From: Allacma fusca
Taxonomy: Eukaryota > Arthropoda > Collembola > Symphypleona > Sminthuridae
DNA length: 64,000 nucleotides
Direction of reading: 5' to 3'
Assembly (NCBI GenBank): GCA_947179485.1
Contig: OX359246.1
Location: 7,316,001 to 7,380,000 of the forward strand
Shown: piece after piece, positions 45,102-57,277 of the stretch
Layout: each line of letters begins with the position of its first letter
Position numbering within the stretch: position 1 is the stretch's first letter
Program-made: the position numbers and the translations under genes
Notes under the pieces: generated by a model
Database searches by the model: none
What the model was told of the DNA's origin: nothing
What the model saw: only the letters and a program-made list of their open reading frames with translations

Positions 45102-47361
45102 AGCCTGGTTTTAGAAAGCAAAGGGGTTGCGAAGATCTACTATTCTCACTACACTCGATCATAGATGACTATTTACATAGACGCCAAGCTCCCTTGTATG
45201 TGGCTTTCGTAGACTACGAAAAAGCGTTTGATTCCGTGCAGCATAGTAAACTATGGAGAAAGTTATTTCACCTAGGAGTCAGTGGGCAAATAATCAGAGT
45301 CCTCTCCAATATGTACGCTCAGGCTTTTGCGGCGGTAAGAGCCGAGGGCTCCCTAAGCCGTAAAATCAAGGTGAACTGCGGCTTACTACAAGGTGAACTG
45401 CTCTCTCCTCTACTATTTAGCCTGTTCACGAACGATTTCGAAAAACATTTCACCGAACAGGGTTGCTGCCCAGTGCAAGTGACTGGTCTGATGTTCCATT
45501 CCCTGAGATATGGCGACGATACGGCTGTGGATGCACGACGCGGGTAGTTTGAAAAGAAAGCTGAGAGCTCTAGAGGGTTACTGTCAAGAAACCAGCTGCG
45601 AGTGGATGTCTCAAAAACAAAAACAAGTAGGTAGAGTAGGACACAAACATTGCAAACATGCCGGAGAACCAATTGAGAACATACGAAGTTTCGTTTACTT
45701 AGGAGTTGTATTTAGTTCTAAAGATGGACGAAGGAAGCGGCCAATGCCGCGCTAAAGAAAGGTAAATCGGCACTAAGTGCGGCCTCGGGAATCATATGCA
45801 GGAACCTGACGGAGTCATGGAGTACAAGATCCAAGCCCTTTAACTCCCTAGTCTGTTCTGTTTCTTGATATGGGAGTGCCATCTGGGGCTTGAAACACGC
45901 TGAGACAATCGAAAAACTCAGTTTGTTATTCATCAAGATTCTTCGACACTTGCCAAGCTGTACCCCCAACTATTTCGTCAGAATGGAGACGATGTGCGTG
46001 CATGTCAGGTACAACATCCTCAGGATAACACTGCAGTTCTGGGAAAGCCTACTTCTGATGAACGATACAAGACTAGCAAAGAAATGCTATGCCAGAGCAA
46101 TGGGAAGGCATAATTCCTGGACCAACGACATACAACTTACATTGGAGAAGCTTGGATTCTCTCACGTGTGGGAGGCCCAATCCGCAGAATACCTGAGAGA
46201 AACTTTCCCAAAAGTACTGGAAGTTGCAAGAAACAACCTGAGAATAAACGACAATCTGAGGATAAATGAGTCCACATTCAGCAACCTACACGGAGTTAGG
46301 ATATCATCTTGCTGCGAATCCTACATAACATATGGCTTACCACGGCATGTACTAAGGCTCATAGCTCAGCTACGACTTGCGTCGAACCAATCGCATCTGT
46401 CCCAGCGGTTTAAGTGTATATTTAAGTTCTACCCAACTAATTGTTGCTTCATATGTATACCAGGGTTGGTTTGGTTTAAACCAAATGATTTAAACCATGG
46501 TTTAAACCACGGTTTAAACCAAACAGTTTTTTTTATAAAAACCAATGGTTTAAACCAAACACCTAAAAGTTTAATATTTTTTATCCAAAATGCTTATATT
46601 TCGTCGTGCGCAAAACTTGTGCAGTTACTGTGATATTGTGTAGTTAAACTTTAGTGAAGTAAATAATACTATTAGCTTTTAGTCTTGTACATTTGGAAAT
46701 TCGGTATCGTTTGTACAATGAAAAATGCCAAACTTGTGTTTATGCTGCAAAGTTATCGTTAAAATTATATCTAAATTATTAAATATTTAATGCTTTGTGA
46801 TACTTACTGAGTTTGGGAAATACGTAAAGTTGTTAAAATTCACGTTTTTGCATATTAACGAATGTTTTGGATTGAAAATTTGTTTAAACCAAAAAAACCT
46901 GGTTTAAACCAAAAAAACCGGTTTAAACCAAAAAAACCGGTTTAAACCAAAAAAAACCGGTTTAAACCAAAAAAACCTGGTTGTTTGGTTTTTTTGAAAA
47001 AAACCAAAAAAACCAACCCTGATGTATACTACATGAGTACGATGATATATTCGATTTTGTGTTTAGGTGCGCGGTGCTAGACTGCTTAGAAAACATTTCT
47101 TAGGCCAAATTTAATGATTATCAACAACATAAACTGGTTAACTTCCCTAAAACTAAATAACGCAGATAATTGTACCAAGGTCGCATGTTACACCCGAGGA
47201 GCTCTAAAAGTGAGAGCATGGTGCCGAAATGAGTAATGCCCTAAATAACATTGAAAGTCCTTTCAAAATCACTGCTAATCGTTGATTTAATTATAATATA
47301 CTGGGAGATTGTCCCGATGTGTTGTAGACATGTCTAAAAAACACTAATACATCAATCAATC
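45102..47361 (+). mobile_element. 5'-truncated LINE with reverse transcriptase remnant
   Basis: Exact 16-bp target duplications AAATACATTACAATAC (45086-45101 and 47362-47377) bound a 5'-truncated insert ending in (ATCA)n. The insert opens inside the reverse transcriptase domain: GFRK-RGCEDLLFSL, then YVAFVDYEKAFDSV (catalytic Asp), GLLQGELLSPLLF and a YGDD box where YADD is usual. The frame changes near 45530 and again near 45760-45890; a long C-terminal part is open at 45890-46440 up to the nested hAT element at 46461-47021. The clade is not settled (RTE/CR1/Jockey side). Inactive. Confidence 0.85.
46461..47021. mobile_element. hAT-like MITE, GGTTTAAACC-word family, copy A
   Basis: Termini CAGGGTTGGTTTGGTTT and, in reverse complement, CAGGGTTGGTTTTTTTGG. 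The 8-bp duplication ATGTATAC is exact (46453-46460 and 47022-47029). GGTTTAAACC words lie at both ends around a 300-bp unique core. It is inserted in the LINE. The core is practically identical to copy B at 49759-50284, in the opposite orientation. Confidence 0.93.
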
Positions 47362-48354
47362 AAATACATTACAATACGGGCTGTTGAGAAGTGAAATGGC
47401 ATAGTTTTTGCTACTCTGTAGCAGCAGTAATTACTACTGCTATTCGTTTTAATTGAAGAAAGTGAAATTATTTTATTTAACTATTTTTGTCATTTCTAAG
47501 TTATTTGACAATAGCAAAAGTATTGAATATTACTTTCATAGTAATAATTGCAATGCAAGTACTATAAAATGTAGCATAGCAAGCTTATATAATGTATTAG
47601 TGCATTTGATCTGGTTAAGATGCAATGACTAGTGCTTGTAACAGAATGCATTAAGACACAGAACTGTTAACATCTCAATAAATACTCTTCTTAATCTTTA
47701 GAATAGTAATTCTTGTATTAGGGCAAGTCAATTACTTAATTACACGTGCAATCTTGAACTTTCATAGTAAATCAAACTACATCGAGATTTTACTATTTAT
47801 GAGTCACACACACCTCAACACGGGCTATACATTATACAAACTGCTCTAAATAAGACATCACTAAACAATATACCAGATTCCAGGGTAAACCAATTTTTAT
47901 TTGTAAATAATCTGTCATTATACTATTAATTTTTGGTTGGAACGAAATAGTAATTTGGGTGTGTAGAGAAATCATTGCAAGATTTTCGCCTACAATATTT
48001 TCATTTGCATCCAAATAATCGATTAACGCAGGTTCATATGAATATTTTGCTATACATATGAGAGGTTGTGCATAATACTCCGTCGCCACCTATTCCACTA
48101 CACTGTAGACATTGGCGCTGTTGGTTTTTTTGTGCAAACGTTTCATAATCGTTTCTATGTCTGCTCATATGCTCTCATTAAAGATTTTTTTAACGTGAGG
48201 AAGTAAAATGCCAGCTCTTACATCGAAAATGCTCTTATAAACAGTGCTCTTATAGGGAACAATTACAGCACTACAATGCCATTGTGAGGACTTGGGAGTG
48301 CTCTTAAACAGAACATGCTCTTATACGAAAGTCTCTTACAGCGAGAGTACACTG

Positions 48355-48947
48355 TAAATAATGGTATACAGGGTGCGTTTAAAACGTTAATAATTAAACT
48401 AAAAATTTAAGCTGATCAAACGTTTGTCAGCCAGCCTTGCTTCGAAAATGTCCCCTTTAATATGCATTATGCCCGGACATATTTGAATAAACGCTTTGAT
48501 TCTATTAAAGGCGCATTTCAACATTACACTTTAATTAATTGTATGTCTGATGTGTATTGATGGACGACTTATCAAAAGTTAGAATTTAATTGTGGTGGTT
48601 AAAAGCCACGCTGTACTAAATATTCAAAGGTGTACACAATAAGCAATTGGTAGTTAATTCAAATTACACATAAGATGAAATAGAATTGAAATTGAGTTTC
48701 TAGTTTAACGTCTTCAAGAAAATAAAAACCATTTATGAAAATAAATTCGACAAAAATAGTCTCGGCAACGACATCCAGCCAATTCATTTATTGTGAAATT
48801 AAGGCAAACATTTAGATTGTAAATTTATAGCCAATAATTTTTAACCTACTCAATAAGTAATTGATTGACTACTGTGTATTAGAATTTTGTTTTGTTCTTC
48901 TCGAGTTTTACATTTGAGCTACCGTTTAAGGCAGGGACGCATTTTGT
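48355..48947. other. Right part of the second 1-kb duplicate, then AT-rich DNA
   Basis: 48355-48680 pairs with 43185-43930. From 48680 to 48947 nothing is recognised. Confidence 0.55.
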
Positions 48948-51043
48948 GGCTGTTCTGCAGAAAACCGGCCAAATTGTTTATCCACTCTCCACTATCCACC
49001 TGTATATACAAAGTATTAAAATATTACCATCCGCTTCATGTAAATACTATCCACCATCCACCTTAATCCTTATATTTACAGTATCCACTATCCGTATCCA
49101 TTATCCACCTTAAACCTTATATTTTCAGTATCCACTATCCAGTATCCGTATCCACTATCCACCTTAAACCTTATATTTTCAGTATCCACTGTCCACCTTA
49201 ATCCTTATATTTTCAGTATCCACTATCCACCTTAATCCTTATATTTTCAGTATCCACTATCCACCTTAATCCGTATATTTTCAGTATTTACTATCCACCT
49301 TAATCCTTATATTTTCAATATCCTGTATTTTTCAGAACAACACTAACAATGTGGTTGATACATACTACATTGTTGTGGTTGCATAGACATGGGGATACTC
49401 TACTACATGTCTAAACCTGCTTATTTCGAACTCTTCGGTTGACACATTGCAGTTATTTTTCAGATATTTCGCATCACAGTTGATTTCGGGTCATGTATTA
49501 CTGGATCCGGCCATGAACATGACTTGGACATGAGTATGCAAGTACCAATAATAATCAAACCCGAAATTGGTATTTTATGATCAAGTAAATACTTGCTGGA
49601 CCAAATTCATGGCCACAAGTACTTTCTGCCAGAACTTGAACTTGGTGTAGTACGCGCGTTCAGTACATTGTTCTAACCCGAACAGGAACTTGACGTGACC
49701 ATGAACCTGAACATGAATCTTTAAGTATTTCAAAAATTAAGGAATAATATGTACTATGCAGGGTTGGGTTTTTTTTTTGGTTTTTTTCAAAAAAACCAAA
49801 CAACCAGGATTTTTTGGTTTAAACCGGTTTTTTTGGTTTAAACCAGGTTTTTTTGGTTTAAACAAATTTTCAATCCAAAACATTCGTTAATATGCAAAAA
49901 CGTGAATTTTAACAACTTTACGTATTTCCCAAACTCAGTAAGTATCACAAAGCATTAAATATTTAATAATTTAGATATAATTTTAACGATAACTTTGCAG
50001 CATAAACACAAGTTTGGCATTTTTCATTGTACAAACGATACCGAATTTCCAAATGTACAAGACTAAAAGCTAATAGTATTATTTACTTCACTAAAGTTTA
50101 ACTACACAATATCACAGTAACTGCACAAGTTTTGCGCACGACGAAATATAAGCATTTTGGATAAAAAATATTAAACTTTTAGGTGTTTGGTTTAAACCAT
50201 TGGTTTTTATAAAAAAAACTGTTTGGTTTAAACCGTGGTTTAAACCATGGTTTAAATCATTTGGTTTAAACCAAACCAACCCTGGTACTATGTCACATTA
50301 AGTCGACAATTTTATGATTTTATTATCAGCAAATTAAAAAAACGAACAAAAAAGAATCAGCTAACCACAACCCCAAAAACTACTTTACAAATCCAATTCA
50401 ACACGCATTTTACATTGATCATTCCCACCACCTCTAAAGATTTAATGCCAGGGGAAACAAAGCTATAAGAACTAGTTTGCAATTGTTTTGAGTAAGAAAT
50501 GAGCTGGAAAGTGATGCATAAAGTTTATGCAACAGGGCCCAGGACGTAAAGGCAGCGCTTGGTTTAAGGTTTAAGGTGGATAGTGGATACTGCAAATGTA
50601 AGGTTTAAGATGGATAGTGGATACTGAAAATATAAGGATTAAGGTGGATAGTGGATACTGAAAATATAAGGATTAAGGTGGATAGTGGATACTGAAAATA
50701 TAAGGATTAAGGTGGATAGTGGATACTGAAAATATAAGGATTAAGGTGGATAGTGGATACTGAAAATATAAGGATTAAGGTGGATAGTGGATACTGAAAA
50801 TACAAGGTTTAAGGTGGATAGTGGATACTGAAAATATAAGGTTTAAGGTGGATAGTGGATACTGTAAATATAAGGATTAAGGTGGATAGTGGATAGTAAA
50901 TAGTGGATACTGAAAATGTAAGGGGGAAGGTGGGTAGTATTTACATGAAGTTGATGGTAATATTTTAATACTTTGTATATACAGGTGGATAGTGGATAGT
51001 GGAGAGTGGATAAAAAATTTGGCCGGTTTTCTGCAGAACAGTC
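48948..51043. mobile_element. hAT-like element, CACTATCCACC-word family
   Basis: The termini are GGCTGTTCTGCAGAAAACCGG and, in reverse complement, GACTGTTCTGCAGAAAACCGG, extending with one further mismatch through TTATCCACTCTCCAC. The 8-bp duplication CATTTTGT is exact (48940-48947 and 51044-51051). Inner zones are tandem arrays of about 37 bp per unit (AGTATCCACTATCCACCTTA, then ATCCTTATATTTTC), at 49010-49320 and, inverted, at 50570-50950. Copy B of the GGTTTAAACC MITE is nested at 49759-50284. No transposase. Confidence 0.9.
49759..50284. mobile_element. hAT-like MITE, GGTTTAAACC-word family, copy B
   Basis: Begins CAGGGTTGGG and ends CCAACCCTG. The 8-bp duplication GTACTATG is exact (49751-49758 and 50285-50292). 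It is reverse-oriented relative to copy A and differs mainly in the number of AAAACCGGTTTAAACC units at one end (526 against 561 bp). Inserted in the CACTATCCACC element. Confidence 0.93.
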
Positions 51044-51232
51044 CATTTTGTTGTCACAGCATGCATGCAAAGTCTGTTTGACACCAACAGGTCATTTGCA
51101 ATGGAAAACCAACATTTTACAGGAACACCAAAAGCAGAAGTTCCTGGAAAATCTTTGGCCATCTTGGAAAAATACTTTAAGCAGGTTCATTTCCTTATAT
51201 TATAACAAAATAAATACGGGATGTATTTATGC

Positions 51233-52182
51233 TAGTGCTTCTTATCGAGACAAAAAAACGGTCTCGACCACCGTTCCGAACCGAATGAAATCTTGAAAAT
51301 CAGGAACCGGCACCGTTCCGGTACCGGAAATTTCGGTTCGGGAAATTATTATCCCGAAACGGGGAAAATTTTTTTTTTTTGATCTCGGTACCGATACTAT
51401 CCCGAAACCGAATGACCCGATATTGATTTATCCCGAACCGATTTTTTCCCGAACCGTTGTTAAGTATCAGTTCACATTTCATATATTCATAGGTTTACGC
51501 ACAAGTCCTTATTACACAAACAAAACCACAATTCACACTTTCCTCGCATTAGTCTAATCTACAATTCCCAGGTGCTCTAAGCAACTTATTTTACACGGTC
51601 GAATCCTCGTTTTTCGATCCAGCCATGCTTTCAAATAATACCTTGGTATCGGTATCATGTTAGACCTGGTTTCTTAATTGGTTTCCTAGCTTTCGACGTC
51701 CAATATTCTTTCGTTGGGTCTTGGGTTTCTATGACAAAGCAGAATTCGCTTCATCTTAATTAATATCCTAATTTATGAGCCATGCAAAAAAATACTAGAT
51801 AAGAGGATGTAGAGAAGAGTTCACATCTTTGCTGAATGCGAAGTGCACATGGTAAGTAATTAGAACCATGTACATTTTGGTTTCACATTATCTGCTACAC
51901 ATTTTTTCAACCAGGCTATGTTACTTGTTCGGGACTATCGTTACGAACACTTCGGTTTCGGGAAATTTAGCTTGTCATACCTTTCCCGATCGGTACTACA
52001 TTTCCGGTTTCATTTTCGGTACCGAAACCTAAAACGAATACGTTCCGATTTTATCGGATCTGATTCAGTTTTCCCGTTTCCGTCCCGGTAGTGCAAACGG
52101 AACATTTTCGTGGTACCGGTAACGTCCCGTTCCGATACCGTTACCGATACCGTCGGTATTCCCGTCCCGATAAGAAACTCTA
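51233..52182. mobile_element. hAT-like element, TTCGGTACCGG-word family
   Basis: Termini TAGTGCTTCTTATCGAGAC and, in reverse complement, TAGAGTTTCTTATCGGGAC. The 8-bp duplication ATTTATGC is exact (51225-51232 and 52183-52190). TCCCGAAACCG, CCGGTACCGG and GTTCCGGTACC words crowd 51290-51470 and 51930-52170 around an AT-rich core. Open frames here (for example 52010-52522) are by-products of the repeats. Confidence 0.92.
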
Positions 52183-52190
52183 ATTTATGC

Positions 52191-52973
52191 ACAAAACGTA
52201 TGCGAAAATAAAAACCATAGTTTGCGTATTTATAATTGCAAACGCTTCCACCAATTAGGAAACGTTTTATGGGGCTCTGAAAGATATCACTCGAATTCGT
52301 CCTTGGATTCGTATTGACAATCCGCTTCATTTGATTAACTTCGGTTTCGAAATTTTTTGGTTCCCAATCAACGTTGTGATTGTATTGATTTTTGTAGTAT
52401 TCAGTTTCATTTATATTAGAAGCAAAGCACGACGAAGTGGCATTTACTTGAGGAAGTTGTGTAATTTCCGCGCTTTGATTACACATTCGCGCATGCTCAC
52501 TGTTGCATTCACTAGTTGTCAATTATCAGTGTCAACTAATAATTTTTAACCACGCAGCTATTTGAAATTGAAATGGTAGATGTTCTGACTTTGTAATGAA
52601 ACTCAATCAATAACTAAGACTGTAAGACTATTTTTATTTGAAGCTGATTTCAATTTACAACTTTCAGATTACCATAAATTGAAACTGTGTTGAAATTGTA
52701 TTTGTAATTCACAGTTAATACTTGATGTTGTGAAGAGCCATATTTGATACTTGCAATACTTGAACATGTTATGTAAATAAGCACGACAACCGCCAATGCT
52801 ACAACTACGATGAAACTTTTAGTAAGAAGAATGCATATACAGCTACTTCGAATTGAGGTTGTAGGAAAGGTGGTTTAAAATAATTAGAATTCATAGGAAA
52901 CAATCTCGCAGTTAACACACTAATGCTGAACAACGCACATTGAATTTATTGTATGCGTATAGATATTCGATAT
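52191..52973. other. Flank of receptor copy 3
   Basis: No gene to about 52640. From 52725 the sequence follows the 3' flank of receptor copy 2 (CAATACTTGAACATGTTATGT and ACTACGATGAAACTTTTAGT). The junction marks the edge of the duplicated unit. Confidence 0.55.
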
Positions 52974-55629
52974 TTAATAACAGAGCACCAGACTAATACA
53001 AGAATCAAAAACGAGTTTAAAGTAAGTCAAGGTAGTGCCTCTTCCGAAAACGTAAAAGTTGCCAGCTTGAAGTGCAATATCATTGCAAGACAGGATCATC
53101 TGTCTCAACTCCTTTGAAGAGTTCCCCTGGCTCCAAGACATTCTAACCGACTGTGACCTCGTTTTTACCAAACTCCCCTCGTAATGGGTCAAAAATGCAA
53201 ACGACCCAGCCACTATCACAAGCAAAGGATACATCAAATTGGCGGGGAGGCCTATAACGCCCATGAGCTTGATACAAATAAATCCAGAGATAACTAGCAG
53301 GACGAAACTTAGGACGACTAAACAAGCGATAATTTCCTGAGTTGATGCCAGAGATTCATTTCGGGCTATTTGAAACCATCGATAGATTTGAAACTGCTTC
53401 CTAGTTTTCCATAGTGATGTTGATACTGCATTGGATTCGCTGAAAAGATTTTTAAAGCAATTAGCCGATTGTGTGGTAGATGCCTGAAAACAGTTTTTTC
53501 CCAGTATCTTTAATATCGGTATATAAATAAATGACATCGTTTAGGTCCTTTACATCCGTCCGTCACACCTTTTTTAAATCATTATTTACAGGATATGCAC
53601 TTCTGCGGTAAATATTTGTGAATTCTATGATTTCGTTCAACATCAGGCCACTACGTTAATTTTAATTACGGAAAATGACCGAAGGGCTATATTTTGTTAT
53701 ATGTTAGAATTGTTTGGTGACTTTCTCAACCTTGGGTTATGGGTACAATAAGGTGAGCCTAAAAGACCTTTTATATTACTCAATTGCAATAGATCACTTC
53801 GTTAACAGCTCTCAGTAATTTGTACCGGGAAATCTGCAATGGGCCTATTGGCAGGTCTGAGCAGTCTCCTCTTATCAATATGAGATGCGAACGATCACCT
53901 AGAATGCATGCATGTATAGGGGTAGGATCGGGCTTTTACAATCAGCTTAATGTAGATACCCTTTAATGAATAAGGACTTTCGTTTTTAAGTATTTACTGA
54001 AAGGGGCATATATTTATTACGAGTGAGGGCAAGCATTTTTGTGTTTCGTACTGGGTATTTGCATAATGAATAAAGGGCTATTTATGTGATGTTTATTGGA
54101 ACTATCTTTGCTGCAGTTAAGTCGATGATTGCATAACGAATGAGGGTCTAATTGGACTTATTTATAATTAAGATTCAAGGGAACTTCTTACGCTAGGGAA
54201 GATGAAGTTTATACTCTAATATTAGTGACAGTTTTAAATCAGGCACGATATGGACATCTTTTCGGTCTTTCATTTGAAATATACCAGCGGTACTCACTCC
54301 CACCCGTTTGATAAATGACCGTAATAGTAAGCAACAATACACAAAAGCTTAATTTTCACTTCTCCGCTAAAAGTTAGACGACATCAACTAACTTAACCAC
54401 TCGAAGTGACAGTGATTGATTTAAAAAATATTACTCATTCAGACAGTGATCCAACTTAGTTTCAACTACAACGGAACACCACATGTCACAAATTTAAAGG
54501 GACGTTTTACGATATGGTTATATCATCACTACGTGAATAGTTTAGAAACAGGAATCACCTACGAGAAAATCAAAATTTGGCCTATAGACATCATAATAAT
54601 ACAAAACATGAAATATTAGATGCATACAGGAATGAGCAATTGAAAATGAATTGGGGTTTTCTGCATTATGCCTGCCTTTGGGCATTTTGGGCATATTCAG
54701 CCTAGGGCAGACATTTCGGGCATTTTCGTCCCAATTTATTCGATAAACATTTTTAATGTTTAGGATAAGGATTTAGAAAATCCTTTAAAAATGTAGGGAA
54801 CTAATATTTTTTACTATTGTTCCTAACATGGGTTGTTAGTGAGGACAAATGTTCTAAGGCACCCAGCACATGTTACGAAATAATTAATGAGGTCTTACAG
54901 ATATTCAAAACATTGCAACTTCACCAACTCCAAATAGCCCAGCACCCAGAGAAGAACAAACTGGATGGTCGTAACGATATGACACGGAATGACAATATCA
55001 TGAAGGATATGAGGGATCAAGACAAACCACCGATCCCTATAGGATGGATCCAAGGAAGAGTAAATTGTGATTGGTGAATTTTTGCTGGCTAAAAACACCA
55101 CAGCATTACCCGCACTCAGGAGGTAAATTCCAACGGGAAGGTACCTCATCAATAAATACATGATGGATATTCCCTTGGCCGATTTCTTCTGAGACCCTGC
55201 ATGCTGATTAAAGTAAGTTATCGTGTTTACAAATTCTTGAAGTTCATAGCGTCGTAGGAAGGTCAAAAGCATGACTACAACTCCCACCCAATACAGACCC
55301 GTCATTAAGCCCGTGTAAAGGTACCCAAACTTAGTGACCGGGACGTCGCAGTGGGTCACATATGCAAATTTCAATATCGCGTAGACTGCTTCGGCTAATA
55401 TTAGGATCCAGCTGAGCCAGAATTTGACCAATGGTAATTTTGAGCGACAAACCCTAATTTTATTGGTCCCTGGAACGAGCTCCAGTGGAACAGTTTGTAG
55501 AAAACAAGCATTTTTGGAACAACGTTGAAGAACTTTCCCGATTCCCTCGGATATTGGAGCTGGGAGCTCATTCAGGTCGTTTATTTGGTGGAACACCGCC
55601 AGAGGAACTGAGTTCCGGTCTAACTCCAT
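52974..55629 (-). CDS. Chemoreceptor-like seven-transmembrane protein, copy 3
   Basis: Exons 54899-55629 and 52974-53439 with a 1459-bp GT..AG intron, phase 2, giving 398 codons, intact. By eye it is close to copies 1 and 2 over the whole length; the differences cluster in the first 25 residues (MELDRNSVPLAVFHQINDLN), the first membrane segment (FWLSWILILAEAVYAILKF) and the loop YFNQHAGSQKKSAKG. The C-terminal GRGTTLTYFKLVFDSCISL is shared. As with the others, a role as a sensory membrane receptor channel is inferred from topology and length, not shown. Confidence 0.65.
53440..54898 (-). other. Long intron of receptor copy 3
   Basis: It is collinear with the copy 2 intron, and carries worn GGGCATTTTGGGCATATTC words (54650-54740) at the matching place. 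The copy 1 intron is only 100 bp; the shared ends of the long introns carry CTGGG where the short one is joined (see findings). Confidence 0.7.
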
Positions 55630-56679
55630 TAGATTATCTTTAACTTATTGATTCAGAAGTTTGAACTTCTTAAAAATCTTAATGTTCCCTAAAAGAGAAC
55701 TTTTAACGACAGCATCCCTAATACACGTACCTTAACAAAAGCTTTGAAACTTGAAGTAAACTGACATTAACGCTGGGCTACACGGAACCTCGTGATAATT
55801 AATTGCTGCAATAATTATGAATTAAATTAATTGAAATAACGCCCTAATAAAATTTTAATTCATTACAATTGAATCGTTGAAATCGTTTTGAATAAATTAT
55901 GCTGCAAAGGTAGAATACTGGATCATGTATTCAAGAAAATAATACATTGTAGACACACTCCACCCGTAAATATTCTACCCTTATTAGTTAATTATTACTA
56001 ATGTCTCCATTTGGTTCCTGAAATGTAATATTTGTATAATGACACTACATGTATAAGCATGCATTTTCATACTGTCAATGTGGCGTTATAAAATAGTATC
56101 CAAATTGCTGTCGGTTTTGTCTCCCTCAGGAAATTATAAGGGCGGACGGTGAGCTGAGCAGATAAAATCGTAATTATAACCGGCACGTTATGCATACTTA
56201 CATATGCGCAAGTAGAAAGTGTGTATTCTTTCTACTTGTGCAGACAATGAATAATAATTACTATAGCCATCCATGTGCTTTAAACAAACATTAAGTGCAA
56301 GTAAAAGCTCTAATTAGGCCAAGGCAGGTTCCAGGGATCCTATATAATCGTGCAAATTTAGAAAGGATTGTTGTGTTACTATATGGCCCATTGTGTTTAT
56401 TAGGGTGGCGTCAGCCCCCTAGTAAAAGAGCCTTGTACGTACGTCCGTGTGTCCCTCCGCACGATTATGCAAAAACTACTGAACCCATTTCAATGAAATT
56501 TTTTAGGAACATTACTTGTATCAAAAGTAAGGCTAAGTTCGTATTTGGTTGAAATTGGCCGGATAGTTTTTTCGAAAACAAGTCTTGAAATTTTGGACTT
56601 TATTTCAAATGACTGTTATCTCTAGAACTACTGATTGTGAGTCGATTTCATGAAACTTTTTGTGAATATTACTTATGTA

Positions 56680-57267
56680 AAAATCATCGCTACACGATAA
56701 TTTGAGGCTTCGCGTAGGGTGGCGTCAGCCGCGGCCGTCAAAGTAGGAAAAAATTTCGTTTTTTTCGAAATTTCAGAATTGTTTTCGAAAAAACTATCGG
56801 GCCGATTTCAACCAAATAGACAGTAACCATTACGTTTTACATAAGCAATATTCGCAAAAAGTTTCATTGAAATCGATTCAGTAGTTTTAGAGATAACAGT
56901 CATTTGACATAAAGTCCAAAATTTCAAGAATTGTTTTTGAAAAAACTATCGGGCCGATTTCAACGTCATATACAGTAGCCATTACTATTTACATAAGCAA
57001 TATTCGCAAAAAGTTTCATTGAAATCGATTCAGTAGTTTTAGAGATAACAGTCATTTGACATAAAGTTTAAAATTTCAAGAATTTTTTTTGGAAAAACTA
57101 TCCTGCCGATTGCAACCAAATACGAACTCAGCCTTACTTTTGATACAAGTAATGTCCATAAAAAGTTTCATTGAAATCGGTTCAGTAGTTTTTGCGTAAT
57201 CGTGCGGAGGGGCACACGGACGTACGGACAAGGCTATTTTACTAGGGGGCTGACGCCACCCTAAAAA
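56680..57267. mobile_element. AGGGTGGCGTCAGCC-family element nested in its own kind
   Basis: Left end AAATCATCGCTACACGATAA leading to GTAGGGTGGCGTCAGCCGC; right end TACTAGGGGGCTGACGCCACCCTAAAAA. Three internal units of 120-130 bp, each with AAAACTATCGGGCCGATTTC or a close variant, AGTTTCATTGAAATCGATTC and GAGATAACAGTCATTTGACA. Orientation is opposite to the host copy. Non-coding. Confidence 0.75.
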
Positions 57268-57277
57268 GTAATGGTTA

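Larger units (their letters stand above)
45005..48354. mobile_element. Tc1/mariner (pogo/Tigger)-like non-autonomous element with nested insertions
   Basis: The termini are CAGTGCACTCTATAAGAGC and, in reverse complement, CAGTGTACTCTCGCTGTAAG, each followed by repeated TGCTCTTATAA words for about 80 bp and flanked by TA on both sides. The empty relative near 43180 reads GTGATAAATAAAG, consistent with a TA target duplication. CAGT-start ends and TA targets fit pogo-like elements. The interior right of the LINE (47378-48160) has no recognisable transposase; the minus frame at 47832-48089 is unassigned. Native length without the LINE is about 1 kb. Confidence 0.75.

Noticed and set aside
52010-52522. 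170-residue minus-strand open frame
   Set aside because: Its C-terminal half reads the TTCGGTACCG array of the 51233-52182 element and its front half has no domain, so it crosses an element boundary.
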